Notes under the pieces: model-generated
What the model saw: only the letters and a program-made list of their open reading frames with translations
Told to the model about the DNA's origin: nothing
Databases searched by the model: none
Shown here: positions 35,349 to 43,242 of the stretch, piece by piece
Numbering within the stretch: position 1 is the stretch's first letter
How the letters are laid out: every line of letters starts with the position of its first letter
Position numbers and translations under genes: made by a program
Assembly: GCA_021405325.1 (NCBI GenBank)
Contig: QWII01000069.1
Coordinates: 1-54,090 of the forward strand
Direction: 5' to 3'
DNA length: 54,090 bases
Origin: Caldilinea sp. CFX5
GTDB lineage: Bacteria; Chloroflexota; Anaerolineae; Caldilineales; Caldilineaceae

Positions 35349-35369
35349 GCAATCTCCAATAAAGTTGCG

Positions 35370-35426
35370 CTTCCTGCGAGTCTGTGACTTGCGACAAGCC
35401 GGGGCGAGTCACAGACTCGCAGGAAG
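35370..35426. terminator. Inverted repeat between membrane-protein and Gfo/Idh/MocA genes
   Basis: Perfect 19-bp arms (35370-35388 and 35408-35426; GCGAGTCTGTGAC core) enclose 19 nt. It occupies most of the 108-nt gap between the two genes. The motif family (TGCGAGTCTGTGACTCGC-like) is known to me as a dispersed palindrome in Chloroflexota-like genomes, from memory. Confidence 0.5.
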
Positions 35427-35456
35427 CAAGTGGGAAAGGCAGTTTCAGACGCTTAC

Positions 35457-36524
35457 TCAAAATGTACTGCTCATGGTCATTGTCCGCCCTTCCCGTGAAG
35501 AGGCGGCGGCTTGCTCCAGAATCTCCACCACATGCAACGCATGGTCAATACTCAAGATCGGCTTGGTTTTGTGCTGGATACAATCGACCAGATGCTCGAT
35601 GCCCAGGTGGTGATCCGGCCCCCGTGCGCGACCCGTTTGCGGTAAGACCACCTTTTCCCAGTTGCCGCCAGGGCGCAGCACATCGACCGGCTTATGGACA
35701 TAGATCGGATCCAACGCAATTGTCCCTTGCAGCCCATAGAGTTCCAGCGGCGGGGCTAAGGAATCTTGCACACAGCTATTGGTGGTGAGCGACGCCAGCC
35801 GTCCATTGCCGAAATCCAACACCAGATGCCAGTTGTCTGGCGCCTCGACTGGCACCCGCTTGCCCGCGAACGGACCATCGCCAACCGTAAATTCGTGCAG
35901 CGCCTGCTCAACCATTGCCGTCACCCGCTTGACCGGCCCCAACAACCCGGTGAGTGCATGGAGCGGATAGACCCCCATATCCAGCGCCGGCCCGGCCCCC
36001 TTGGCAAAATAAGGGCTGGGGTCCGAGGGAAAACCTGACCAGGGCGGCACCCCCATGTGCGCGTGGCCGCGCGCCGCGTAGACCGGCCCAATCGCCCCCT
36101 CGGCCAGCAGCGCCTGGGCATATTTCACCTGGGGAAAGAGCATGACGCAAGGGGCGCAGACAATGGTCAAGCCGTGCGCTTGCGCCGTGCGGCGAATACG
36201 GTCGGCGTCGGCTACCGTGGAGGCGACCGGCTTTTCGGTGTAGACATGCTTGCCCGCTTCCAATGCCGCCAACGTTGTTGCCAGATGGGTCTGAATGGGC
36301 GTCAGGTTGATCACTGCTTCGGCGTCAGTTTCCGCCAGCATTTGCGTATAGTCAGTGTAGCGGTTGGGAATGTTGTATTGATCAGCGACGGCCTGTAGAC
36401 GGCTGGCCGTACGCCCACAGGCAGCCACAATCGCGGCCCGGTCGGCCAGGCGATGAAACTCGGGCAGATAATCCCGCTGGGCCACATCGCCGACGCCAAG
36501 CAGGGCTAGTTTGGTTTTGGTCAT
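35457..36524 (-). CDS. Gfo/Idh/MocA-family oxidoreductase (3)
   Basis: This 355-aa NAD(P)-dependent dehydrogenase has LALLGVGDVAQRDYLPEF (6-23), the signature YTEKPVAST near 93-101 and a normal C-terminal domain. It is the first enzyme gene after the GntR-type regulator, with a 4-nt ATGA overlap, so it is co-translated with its regulator. The substrate is unknown but likely a cyclic polyol or sugar. Confidence 0.9.
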   Translation of the reverse strand: MTKTKLALLGVGDVAQRDYLPEFHRLADRAAIVAACGRTASRLQAVADQYNIPNRYTDYTQMLAETDAEAVINLTPIQTHLATTLAALEAGKHVYTEKPVASTVADADRIRRTAQAHGLTIVCAPCVMLFPQVKYAQALLAEGAIGPVYAARGHAHMGVPPWSGFPSDPSPYFAKGAGPALDMGVYPLHALTGLLGPVKRVTAMVEQALHEFTVGDGPFAGKRVPVEAPDNWHLVLDFGNGRLASLTTNSCVQDSLAPPLELYGLQGTIALDPIYVHKPVDVLRPGGNWEKVVLPQTGRARGPDHHLGIEHLVDCIQHKTKPILSIDHALHVVEILEQAAASSREGRTMTMSSTF

Positions 36525-37297
36525 AGACGGTTTCCTCTTGCTTGCGGACTCAGGACAGCCACATCAACGCCATTGCGTTGGCTTTTGAGCACAAACTTGA
36601 AACGGTCGCCCCGGTAGATGGCTTTGAAATACTCAAATGGCTGGTCGTTTTGGTTGTAGGTCACGCCCTCCAGCAGCAACATGGCCGTGCCGGGGGCCAA
36701 GTGGAAAAGCTGTTGCTCATACTCATTAATGGTCGTCGCTTCGAGGCTCTGCGTTGCCCGCTGCACTGCCAGGTGGTACTCGGTTTCGAGCAACGTATAG
36801 AGCGAGCGTTCCGCCAGATCGACGCTTTCCAGCCCAGGACAGAGGCGGGCCGGTAGATAACTGGTCTCTAACAACAGTGGCGTCTGGTCAACCTGACGCA
36901 GACGCACCACCGCGACCACCTGTTCATTGGGCGCCATTTGTAACTGTTCGGCAATGCGGCGACGCGGGGTGAGGAGTCGCTGTTCCAGCACGGTAGAGAC
37001 CACTGTACTGCCCAGGCGCGCCATCTCTTCACTAAAGCCGGAGAGATGGAGGGCGTTGTAGGCCAGCTTTGGTTGCGCCACAAAGGTGCCCACCCCCGGC
37101 TTGACCTCGATCAGCCCCTCATTGACCAGGTAGGCCACGGCCTGGCGCGCCGTCATGCGGCTGACGCCCACCTGTTGGGCCAAGTCGCGCTCCGGCGGCA
37201 GTTGGTCACCCACGGCCAGGTCGCCGGCGTGAATCTGTTCTTTCAACTGCTCTGCTAACTGGTAGTAGAGCGGAATGGGACTTTGTTTGTTGAGCAT
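36521..37297 (-). CDS. GntR-family transcriptional regulator, HutC/UTRA type
   Basis: This 258-aa repressor has an N-terminal winged HTH (PLYYQLAEQLKEQIHAGDL; LPPERDLAQQVGVSRMTARQAVAYL; GLIEVKPGVGTFVA; residues 9-75) and a C-terminal UTRA sensor domain that binds a small-molecule effector, often a sugar phosphate. It is the first gene of the catabolic operon reaching at least to the MDR genes. A strong promoter and a matching GntR-type operator lie 24-86 nt upstream, so it most likely represses its own operon until the sugar or its phosphate is present. Confidence 0.92.
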   Translation of the reverse strand: MLNKQSPIPLYYQLAEQLKEQIHAGDLAVGDQLPPERDLAQQVGVSRMTARQAVAYLVNEGLIEVKPGVGTFVAQPKLAYNALHLSGFSEEMARLGSTVVSTVLEQRLLTPRRRIAEQLQMAPNEQVVAVVRLRQVDQTPLLLETSYLPARLCPGLESVDLAERSLYTLLETEYHLAVQRATQSLEATTINEYEQQLFHLAPGTAMLLLEGVTYNQNDQPFEYFKAIYRGDRFKFVLKSQRNGVDVAVLSPQARGNRL

Positions 37298-37320
37298 AAA
37301 GCGAATTCGGAAAGGGATCG

Positions 37321-37346
37321 TTGTGCTATAGAGGTCTATACCACAA
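37321..37346. promoter_or_regulatory. GntR/HutC-type operator of the catabolic operon
   Basis: A 26-bp near-perfect palindrome containing GGTCTATACC at 37333-37342. The core GTCTATAC fits the known HutC-subfamily consensus GTMTAKAC. It lies just downstream of the -10 box (37356-37361), where bound repressor would block transcription. No second copy was found upstream of the other importer operons. Confidence 0.7.
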
Positions 37347-37355
37347 GCTTACTCT

Positions 37356-37383
37356 ATTGTAGCAACTTTTTTCGCTTTGTCAA
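37356..37383 (-). promoter_or_regulatory. Sigma70 promoter of the GntR-headed operon
   Basis: Minus strand: TTGACA (37378-37383), 16 nt, TACAAT (37356-37361). The start site would fall near 37349, directly at the operator and about 50 nt upstream of the regulator's ATG. Confidence 0.7.
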
Positions 37384-37451
37384 TGATCAATTTTGCTTGT
37401 TACGCTGTATCGTAGTTCTGTATCAAGATCGATTGTTTTATGGGGGGGTAG

Positions 37452-37479
37452 TTGATAGGCTGGGCGTGTGCGCTACAAA
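37452..37479 (+). promoter_or_regulatory. Possible promoter of the DUF1328 gene
   Basis: Plus strand: TTGATA (37452-37457), 16 nt, TACAAA (37474-37479), 28 nt before the ATG. Moderate match. Confidence 0.4.
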
Positions 37480-37506
37480 AGCAGATTAAGCCAAAGGAGG
37501 AGTGCA

Positions 37507-37728
37507 ATGGATCTGTTAACCTGGGCCATTATTGCCGCTGTGGTCGCCGTCATCGCCGGCGCACTGGGCTTCACCGGCGTTGCTGCCGGCGCCGCCACCA
37601 TTGCCAAGTGGCTCTTTATTATCTTTTTGATCCTGGCCGTTCTGTTATTTGCTGCCGTCTTCTTCGGCATTGGCATTTTGGACAATTTGGTTGGGGTAAG
37701 GAAGGCGCTGGATCTGATCGCAATGTAA
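37507..37728 (+). CDS. Small membrane protein, DUF1328 family
   Basis: This 73-aa protein has an ideal AAAGGAGG ribosome site. Two hydrophobic segments (about 5-28 and 33-58) and the motif [14 protein letters not shown] are typical of DUF1328/YtjA-like proteins, of unknown function and often linked to stress conditions. It is the first plus-strand gene after the long minus-strand block and is not obviously part of the CRISPR locus. Confidence 0.88.
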   Translation: MDLLTWAIIAAVVAVIAGALGFTGVAAGAATIAKWLFIIFLILAVLLFAAVFFGIGILDNLVGVRKALDLIAM

Positions 37729-37766
37729 TAAGCTGTCGAATTAATTGTAGCTGAGAACGGCGGTTA

Positions 37767-37820
37767 GCGCGGCGGTTGCGCTGGTCAACGGGTACCCGTT
37801 GACCAGCGCAACCGCCGCGC
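37767..37820. terminator. Perfect 54-nt palindrome between DUF1328 and the Csx3-like gene
   Basis: 27-bp arms meet without a loop at 37793/37794 (core GGGTACCC). The sequence is G/C-rich near the ends, with TTTGTTT after the right arm and, on the other strand, AACCGCCG. It lies between two convergent genes, so a bidirectional terminator is the simplest role. The lack of any loop and the perfect match are unusual. Confidence 0.55.
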
Positions 37821-37850
37821 TTTGTTTATGCTTTGGTGGGGAAATGTCGC

Positions 37851-38990
37851 CTATAAGGGAAGGAGTGTACCGAGTGGGTAATCCGCCACCCGTGACGCCA
37901 CGACAACCGCACCGTATAATGGCGGCTGGTGGATCGCCAACCAGGCCGCTTGGCGATAGGCACGTACTAGACCACAGTAAAGCCAATAGGGTAACTTTCC
38001 ATCCAATATAATGCCGGCCTGTAAATTGAGGAGCGGAACCGGGCAATCTTGGATACGCTCATAATCAAGATAGGTGTCGGGAATTTGCACCAGCAAGCGG
38101 CTATAGGTGGGATTGGTTGCCACCGTAAAGGTGAGCCAGGGATTTGCCGGCTGATTGGTGCAATGCAGGCGCACCGGCTCGACCCAGCCTAAGCGCGGGT
38201 CAAATTGATAGAAGGCGGCCGGGTGGATGGCGTGCGCCAGTGCGGCATAAAGCCAGACGGTGCCACGGCCATAGAACGCCTGCGGCGTTTGGGCAGGCAA
38301 ATAGTGCAAGAGGGCCGACAGGTCGTCCGGCTGCCAGCGCCCATCCTTTTTTAAGTGCAACTGTGCCGCGACGCGATCCAGATCGACCACTAACTCCGTG
38401 GGGGCCATGCTCAAATGCAATTGCCGTAACGCTTCTTCCTTGGTCGCAAAGAGTGTACTCACCAGGCCGGCCAGGTGTTCGATCACCTGGCCAGTCGCCG
38501 TGGTTCCCCGTTCCAGATGGGTCATCCGTCCCGTTAAGATGGGATAGGCGCCATAAATTTCTTCTTCGCCCGTCAACGCTGAATCAATCTCCGCAATAAT
38601 CGGCAGGTGGGTGCGTTCGGCCAGGGCGCGCCATAATGCCAGCTCTTCCCGACTCTTGGAAAGGATCAGCAGGTGGGTACAGCAACGAAAGATCGCCTCA
38701 TCCTTGGTTGTGGGCGCCCCCCCCACATCGACCAGGAGCGGTAAATGGCGGGATTGAATCGCCGTACAGACATTAGCAATGAAGGTGTCGGTAAACTTTC
38801 CTTTCTGCCGGAGCGCCAAGACGCGCTCCGGTGTGGTCTCGTTGCTCCAATCGCCCTCGCCATCGGGGCAGGCGCGCAGGACATAATGTTCAATGCGTTG
38901 GGTGCGTAATAACTGGGTGAGACTATAGGTCAACACCGATTTCCCGCTATGGGGCGGGCCGCCAATGGCAATAGCCGGTAGTGTATGCAT
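37851..38990 (-). CDS. P-loop protein with two C-terminal Csx3-like domains
   Basis: This 379-aa protein (ATG 38990, AAGGAG upstream) starts with a Walker A motif GGPPHSGKS at 10-18 and a Walker B-like LPLLVDVGG at 83-91, giving a P-loop ATPase/kinase-like domain to about 185. Two Csx3-like segments follow. The first (about 198-275) keeps GRGTVWLYAAL, His253, His256 and FDPRL with Asp264. The second (about 285-379) keeps PYWLYCGL and YGAVVVAS but has Arg343 and Arg346 instead of the His residues. Csx3 (Crn3) is a ring nuclease that cleaves cyclic tetra-adenylate in type III immunity, and Csx3-ATPase fusions are known. The role here is probably to switch off the signal made by the Cas10 downstream. 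It is transcribed divergently from the CARF-HTH gene. Confidence 0.75.
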   Translation of the reverse strand: MHTLPAIAIGGPPHSGKSVLTYSLTQLLRTQRIEHYVLRACPDGEGDWSNETTPERVLALRQKGKFTDTFIANVCTAIQSRHLPLLVDVGGAPTTKDEAIFRCCTHLLILSKSREELALWRALAERTHLPIIAEIDSALTGEEEIYGAYPILTGRMTHLERGTTATGQVIEHLAGLVSTLFATKEEALRQLHLSMAPTELVVDLDRVAAQLHLKKDGRWQPDDLSALLHYLPAQTPQAFYGRGTVWLYAALAHAIHPAAFYQFDPRLGWVEPVRLHCTNQPANPWLTFTVATNPTYSRLLVQIPDTYLDYERIQDCPVPLLNLQAGIILDGKLPYWLYCGLVRAYRQAAWLAIHQPPLYGAVVVASRVADYPLGTLLPL

Positions 38991-39063
38991 GGTTCTTCTC
39001 CTTCCGTAGAGGATTTTTGGAGGAATTCTGTAGGTTTTCAATAGATCAGTTTCGTCGTTTTGG

Positions 39064-39091
39064 TGTATACTTGTTTTACATTAGTTAACAA
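39064..39091 (-). promoter_or_regulatory. Possible promoter of the Csx3-like gene
   Basis: Minus strand: TTGTTA (39086-39091), 16 nt, TATACA (39064-39069), about 74 nt before the ATG. It lies in the 171-nt divergent region shared with the CARF-HTH gene, which could regulate both. Confidence 0.4.
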
Positions 39092-39161
39092 TTGGCTTAA
39101 TGAATCGGCTACTTACAAGCATAACCGATGTACCGATAGCCAACAACTCAACGGAAACGCA

Positions 39162-40034
39162 ATGGCCGAAACCATTCTTGTCGCCACCATCGGCGGTCAA
39201 CCTCAAATCATTACCTTTGCCCTCGACACCCTGCTGGCGCAGGGGGAGCCAATTACGCAACTCTATTTGTTGCACTTGACGCCACCCAGCGCCCGGTGGC
39301 AAGGGTCGATCCAGAAGGTGCTGGCCGAATTTGAGCAGCAACGCTATCACGGTCGCCCTTGCCGCGTCCACCGTTGCCCCATCCATGATGGCGAGACGCC
39401 GCTGCCCGAAATCCGCAACGAACGCGAAGCCGAGATCGCCGGCCAGACCATTCGCAACTTGTTGGCGCGGCTGAAGGTGGAGGGCCATAAGCTGCATCTC
39501 TGTGTCGCCGGTGGGCGGCGCATGTTGGCGCTGCTGGTCACCTCGGCGGCGATGTTGCTCTGTGATCATCAGGATCGCCTCTGGCATATGTACACCCCCG
39601 AAGCCACCCAAACTCGCGCCCGCGACGGCGCCGTGATGCATGCACAACCGGGGGATGGCGTGCAACTCATCGCGGCGCCGTTGGTGCCGTGGGGCGCCTA
39701 CTTCCCGGCTTTGCGGGCGTTGGCCTTACCGCCGGCGCAAGCGGTTGCTCAACAAATTGGTCAACTGAGCGCGACTAATGACCTACAGTGTCGTCAGGTA
39801 TATAAAGCGCTAACCGAACGCCAACAAGAAATCCTGCTTGCTTTTGCCCGTGGCGGCGCGCCGCAAGATGTGGCCGAAACGCTTACCATCAGTCTCAGCA
39901 CGGTCAACACGCACAAAACCGCCATCCTCGCTGAATGTCGTGTCGCCTGGGGGCTGGCCGAGGATGCCCGGCTCGACTACCGCTTTTTTAAGGAACACTT
40001 TGCCGGTTTTCTGGCGCGATTGGGGAGAGTGTAA
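39162..40034 (+). CDS. CARF (NE0113-type) protein with LuxR-type HTH
   Basis: This 290-aa protein opens with ILVATIGGQPQIITFALDTL (5-24) and has the signature HLCVAGGRRMLALLV...CDHQDRLWHMY (112-144), matching the NE0113-type CARF family that binds cyclic oligoadenylate. Residues 217-265 form a LuxR/GerE-like HTH (LTERQQEILLAFARG; AETLTISLSTVNTHKTAIL). So it is most likely a second-messenger-controlled transcription regulator. ATG 39162 gives the CARF start; the longer reading to 39060 adds no conserved residues. Known CARF regulators such as Csa3 have a winged HTH instead. GC content matches the flanking genome, not the effector core. Confidence 0.8.
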   Translation: MAETILVATIGGQPQIITFALDTLLAQGEPITQLYLLHLTPPSARWQGSIQKVLAEFEQQRYHGRPCRVHRCPIHDGETPLPEIRNEREAEIAGQTIRNLLARLKVEGHKLHLCVAGGRRMLALLVTSAAMLLCDHQDRLWHMYTPEATQTRARDGAVMHAQPGDGVQLIAAPLVPWGAYFPALRALALPPAQAVAQQIGQLSATNDLQCRQVYKALTERQQEILLAFARGGAPQDVAETLTISLSTVNTHKTAILAECRVAWGLAEDARLDYRFFKEHFAGFLARLGRV

Positions 40035-40155
40035 CATGGGATAAGGGTGGCGGGGATCAGAGGAAGTGATGAAAAGATTCAACAGCAGTGCTGAGTTCGA
40101 TTAGGCTGAGATGTGGTAAGGTATAAAAATTACGAAAACATGCCCTTTTTATTTA

Positions 40156-40185
40156 TTGTAGATTACTTTAGTTGTGCGTTATAGG
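40156..40185 (+). promoter_or_regulatory. Possible promoter of the CRISPR effector operon
   Basis: TTGTAG (40156-40161), 18 nt, TATAGG (40180-40185), in the 204-nt A/T-rich gap before the CARF-nuclease-like gene. This is a weak match; no other gene is seen in the gap. Confidence 0.3.
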
Positions 40186-40238
40186 TGATGCAGGTAATCT
40201 TAAATCAATTAGCAGTAATCATTAAAAGGATGTGAGAA

Positions 40239-41576
40239 ATGTCTGATTCAATACCAGAGGCTTGGAAGACCGATAATCTGTTTTTGCTGATTGGTGGAAA
40301 TCCTTTGCCCAATTATGTGGCAGCCCAGCTACTAAGAAAAGATACGGGCCTACTACATCTTGTATCTTCCCCTGATACTGAAAAGATTGCAAAGAAACTC
40401 AGCGAATATTTTCCTGGCTATTTCAAAATTCATCCGATTCAAGACCCGGCAGATCATGGAGAAATCAAGCGGGTCATTGAATATGCCTTACGGAATCAAT
40501 GCAAGTCAGGTACTATTGGTCTGCACTACACGGGTGGGACCAAGGCAATGGCTATACACACATATCAGGCAATGAGCAGAATGTCTAATGCCATTGTCTT
40601 TACATATTTAGACTCTCATACAAAGACCATCCGCTGTGACGGTGACGAACGGAAACCCGAAATCCAATATCTTACTACCCCAGAAATTAGCACCTTATTT
40701 GATATCCATAACATTGAACTAACCGAAACGCTGCCGGAAGAATGGCCACATGCACTGTTCCCCCAGCTTGAGGAAGCCTTGGCTAAAGCTCACGGTACTA
40801 GTGATGGCATTTTTGCCTATGACCAATGGTGCAATCGCTATCTCAGAGTACAAGAAAAGAAAAACACTACGAGGAATCGCCATACACTAGAACAGATTTT
40901 CAGTCTAGCTAATTCCATAACAGACGATGAATCCTACAAGCTAGCTTTAGCTGAATTACGTTCAAGCAATATTTACCAGAGTGAAAGAGTAGAAAAAGCT
41001 TCACAATTCTTCAAGAACCCCATTCCTTTTCCAGATCATCCAAAGCTGCTTGCTGTCGTTGACGCAATGCGGCAGTCGTTCAACATAAGTGGGGATGCGT
41101 TTGACCCACAGGCTGTCGTTGACAAAATTAACAGACAGAGTGATATAAAAAAAGTTAAGCACTTAGTCAAGTATCTCGATGGTACTTGGATGGAGTATTG
41201 GACATTAAGTGCATTTCTTGCCAATAAGGATAAACATAACCTTCACAGTGTGGCAATGTCACTTAAAACACGTACTAGATTGGACTTTGAATTCGATGTG
41301 GCAGCCATGCAGGGGTACCAGATGTATGCTGTTTCCTGCACACGTAGTGATGAAAAGGAGCTTTGCAAGGGCAAACTCTTTGAAGCGTTCACACGTGCTA
41401 CCCAAATGGGTGGAGAAGAGGCACACGTTGGACTTGTTTGCGCACATCCAGATCCGCAACTATTGCAGAAACAGGTTGCTGAAGTTTGGCGTACAGAAAA
41501 TAACCGGATGCGGGTTTTTGGTACAGGTGACTTAAGTGAATTGCCAGAAAAATTTGCTCAGTGGTTAAGCTCATAA
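40239..41576 (+). CDS. CARF effector with DUF1887/Card1-like C-terminal domain
   Basis: This 445-aa protein has a CARF domain: LFLLIGGNPLPNYVAAQLL (14-32) and GLHYTGGTKAMAIH (94-107), the latter a ligand-binding signature of Card1/Can-like proteins. After a helical linker, residues 312-420 resemble the PD-(D/E)xK domain of DUF1887: GTWMEYW with Glu319, LDFEFDVA with Asp353, then YAVSCTRS (363-370), where ExK would be expected. The canonical Glu and Lys are missing there; Lys374, Lys377 or Lys379 might substitute. It is therefore a cyclic-oligoadenylate-responsive nuclease-like effector, possibly with shifted or lost catalysis. It directly precedes cas10 (34 nt gap, AAAGGAGG before cas10). Confidence 0.78.
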   Translation: MSDSIPEAWKTDNLFLLIGGNPLPNYVAAQLLRKDTGLLHLVSSPDTEKIAKKLSEYFPGYFKIHPIQDPADHGEIKRVIEYALRNQCKSGTIGLHYTGGTKAMAIHTYQAMSRMSNAIVFTYLDSHTKTIRCDGDERKPEIQYLTTPEISTLFDIHNIELTETLPEEWPHALFPQLEEALAKAHGTSDGIFAYDQWCNRYLRVQEKKNTTRNRHTLEQIFSLANSITDDESYKLALAELRSSNIYQSERVEKASQFFKNPIPFPDHPKLLAVVDAMRQSFNISGDAFDPQAVVDKINRQSDIKKVKHLVKYLDGTWMEYWTLSAFLANKDKHNLHSVAMSLKTRTRLDFEFDVAAMQGYQMYAVSCTRSDEKELCKGKLFEAFTRATQMGGEEAHVGLVCAHPDPQLLQKQVAEVWRTENNRMRVFGTGDLSELPEKFAQWLSS

Positions 41577-41610
41577 TACTGGCATACATTAAAGGAGGTA
41601 TCTACAAGTT

Positions 41611-43242
41611 ATGTCTGATTACACTCTTGTGATAGTCGATACAACAGGCATTCAATCCTATATCTTCGGCAGCAACCGTTTGCGTGAGAATACAGGTGCG
41701 TCACACCTCGTTTATCTTGCAACAGAAGGCTGGCTGTATAGTGATCCCGCTTCGCTACTAAAGACAAGCACACATAATCTGCGCGAAGGAGTAATTGTAG
41801 AAGATTTAAAAATTGAAGATGGACTTGATGCTGAAATTCTCTATGCTGGCGGTGGAAATACAGTTATGCTTTTCCGGAATGAAGGAAATGATGAAGCATC
41901 TAAGACATTTACGCGAAGTTTAAGTCGAAGGCTAATTGAAGAGGCACCAAGTCTTGAAGTAGTGGTTGTACATCAACCAGTAGATTTAACGAACGAATCA
42001 TTGGCACAAGCATTCAAGCTGGGTTTTGAAAAGCTGAGTAAGCGCAAAGCTGAACGAGAGCGGTCACAACCACTACTAGGTTTAGGGGTAACAGCCGCTT
42101 GCCAGTCAACAGGATTGGCTGCTAACCATGAGCAAGCCGAACCAGGTGGGGAAACAAAGCTTTTGATCTCATCGCAAGTCAAAGCGAAGTGGGACAATAA
42201 CGGACCTGCTACCAGCCGATTAAATAAAGAGCTTGGGGATCTTTTATCAGACCATTATCAGTTTCCTCTAGACTTCGACGATTTGGGGCGCAGCAAAGGC
42301 GATTTTAGCTACATTGCCGTAGTTCATGCAGATGGTAATGGCATGGGCAAAACATTGCAGAAGATTATTCAGAAGTTTGAAAATCAGATCGGTATAGATG
42401 CTAACCGCGAATTGATCAAGAGGATTCGAGCATTTTCTAAAGCAGTGAACAAAGCTGGGGCAGCGGCGCTTAGGGCCGTGGTCGAAGAAGTTGTTCACTG
42501 GAGTGAACAATCGAGCAGCAATAAAAGTGGGAATACAGTTCAAGAACACAAGGACAAACTTAAACTATCGCTCCGCCCGATTGTCTTTGGTGGTGATGAT
42601 GTAACCTTTGTTTGCGACGGTCGTATCGGTTTGAAAGCTGCACAAATTTTTCTGGATGCATTCTGTAAACAAAGCATACCCGATGCAGACGGTAACAAAC
42701 AGTTGGGCCGTGCTGCTGCTGGCGTTGCCATTGTCAAAACACATTATCCTTTTGCCCGTGCCTATCAACTTAGTGAACAGTTGTGCAAAAATGCCAAGAA
42801 TGTTTTTGACCGTCGCGCCCCGGCAATAGATTGGCATTTGGCTCAAAGTGGCTTGTTTGGTGACTTGAACGATATTCGCCAACGTGAGTATGATGAAGTT
42901 CGCGGTAGCGATGGAAAGATTAAAAGCACTCTACTTATGCGTCCGCTCATTATGAGTGACAATCCCGTCGGTGAGTGGCACACTTGGCAAAACTTTGTCT
43001 CATTGCTCAAAACCTTCCAAAATGCAGGGTTGAAGGATGTGCAAGAATGGCCTCGTAATAAGGTGATGCAACTGCGAGATGCTATTCGGCGTGGTCCGGT
43101 AGCAGTTGAGACATTTACAGCGGGGTACAAGAAGCTTCCAGAAATCGATCCTACTGATTCACAACATATCAACACAGGACTCATCGGCAGGCGTTCAGTC
43201 TATTTTGATGCTATTGAGATGATCGAACAGGAGGTGTGGTAA
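41611..43242 (+). CDS. cas10: Cas10, type III-D-like, no HD domain
   Basis: This 543-aa large subunit begins directly with a palm-like strand (YTLVIVDTTGIQSYIFGS, 4-21), so the N-terminal HD nuclease domain of longer Cas10 proteins is absent. The second palm is complete: VVHADGNGMGK with Asp241, and FGGDDVTF with Gly327-Gly328-Asp329-Asp330, the site that makes cyclic oligoadenylate from ATP. A helical C-terminus follows. Hence DNA cleavage is not expected but signalling is. This fits the CARF genes beside it. It heads the core operon with csm3-like, csx10, double cas7, csx19 and long cas7; the stop overlaps the next ATG (TAATG). Confidence 0.9.
   Translation: MSDYTLVIVDTTGIQSYIFGSNRLRENTGASHLVYLATEGWLYSDPASLLKTSTHNLREGVIVEDLKIEDGLDAEILYAGGGNTVMLFRNEGNDEASKTFTRSLSRRLIEEAPSLEVVVVHQPVDLTNESLAQAFKLGFEKLSKRKAERERSQPLLGLGVTAACQSTGLAANHEQAEPGGETKLLISSQVKAKWDNNGPATSRLNKELGDLLSDHYQFPLDFDDLGRSKGDFSYIAVVHADGNGMGKTLQKIIQKFENQIGIDANRELIKRIRAFSKAVNKAGAAALRAVVEEVVHWSEQSSSNKSGNTVQEHKDKLKLSLRPIVFGGDDVTFVCDGRIGLKAAQIFLDAFCKQSIPDADGNKQLGRAAAGVAIVKTHYPFARAYQLSEQLCKNAKNVFDRRAPAIDWHLAQSGLFGDLNDIRQREYDEVRGSDGKIKSTLLMRPLIMSDNPVGEWHTWQNFVSLLKTFQNAGLKDVQEWPRNKVMQLRDAIRRGPVAVETFTAGYKKLPEIDPTDSQHINTGLIGRRSVYFDAIEMIEQEVW

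Noticed and set aside
41611..42000. HD nuclease domain at the Cas10 N-terminus
   Set aside because: No HD pair and no room: the palm-like strand begins within the first five residues.
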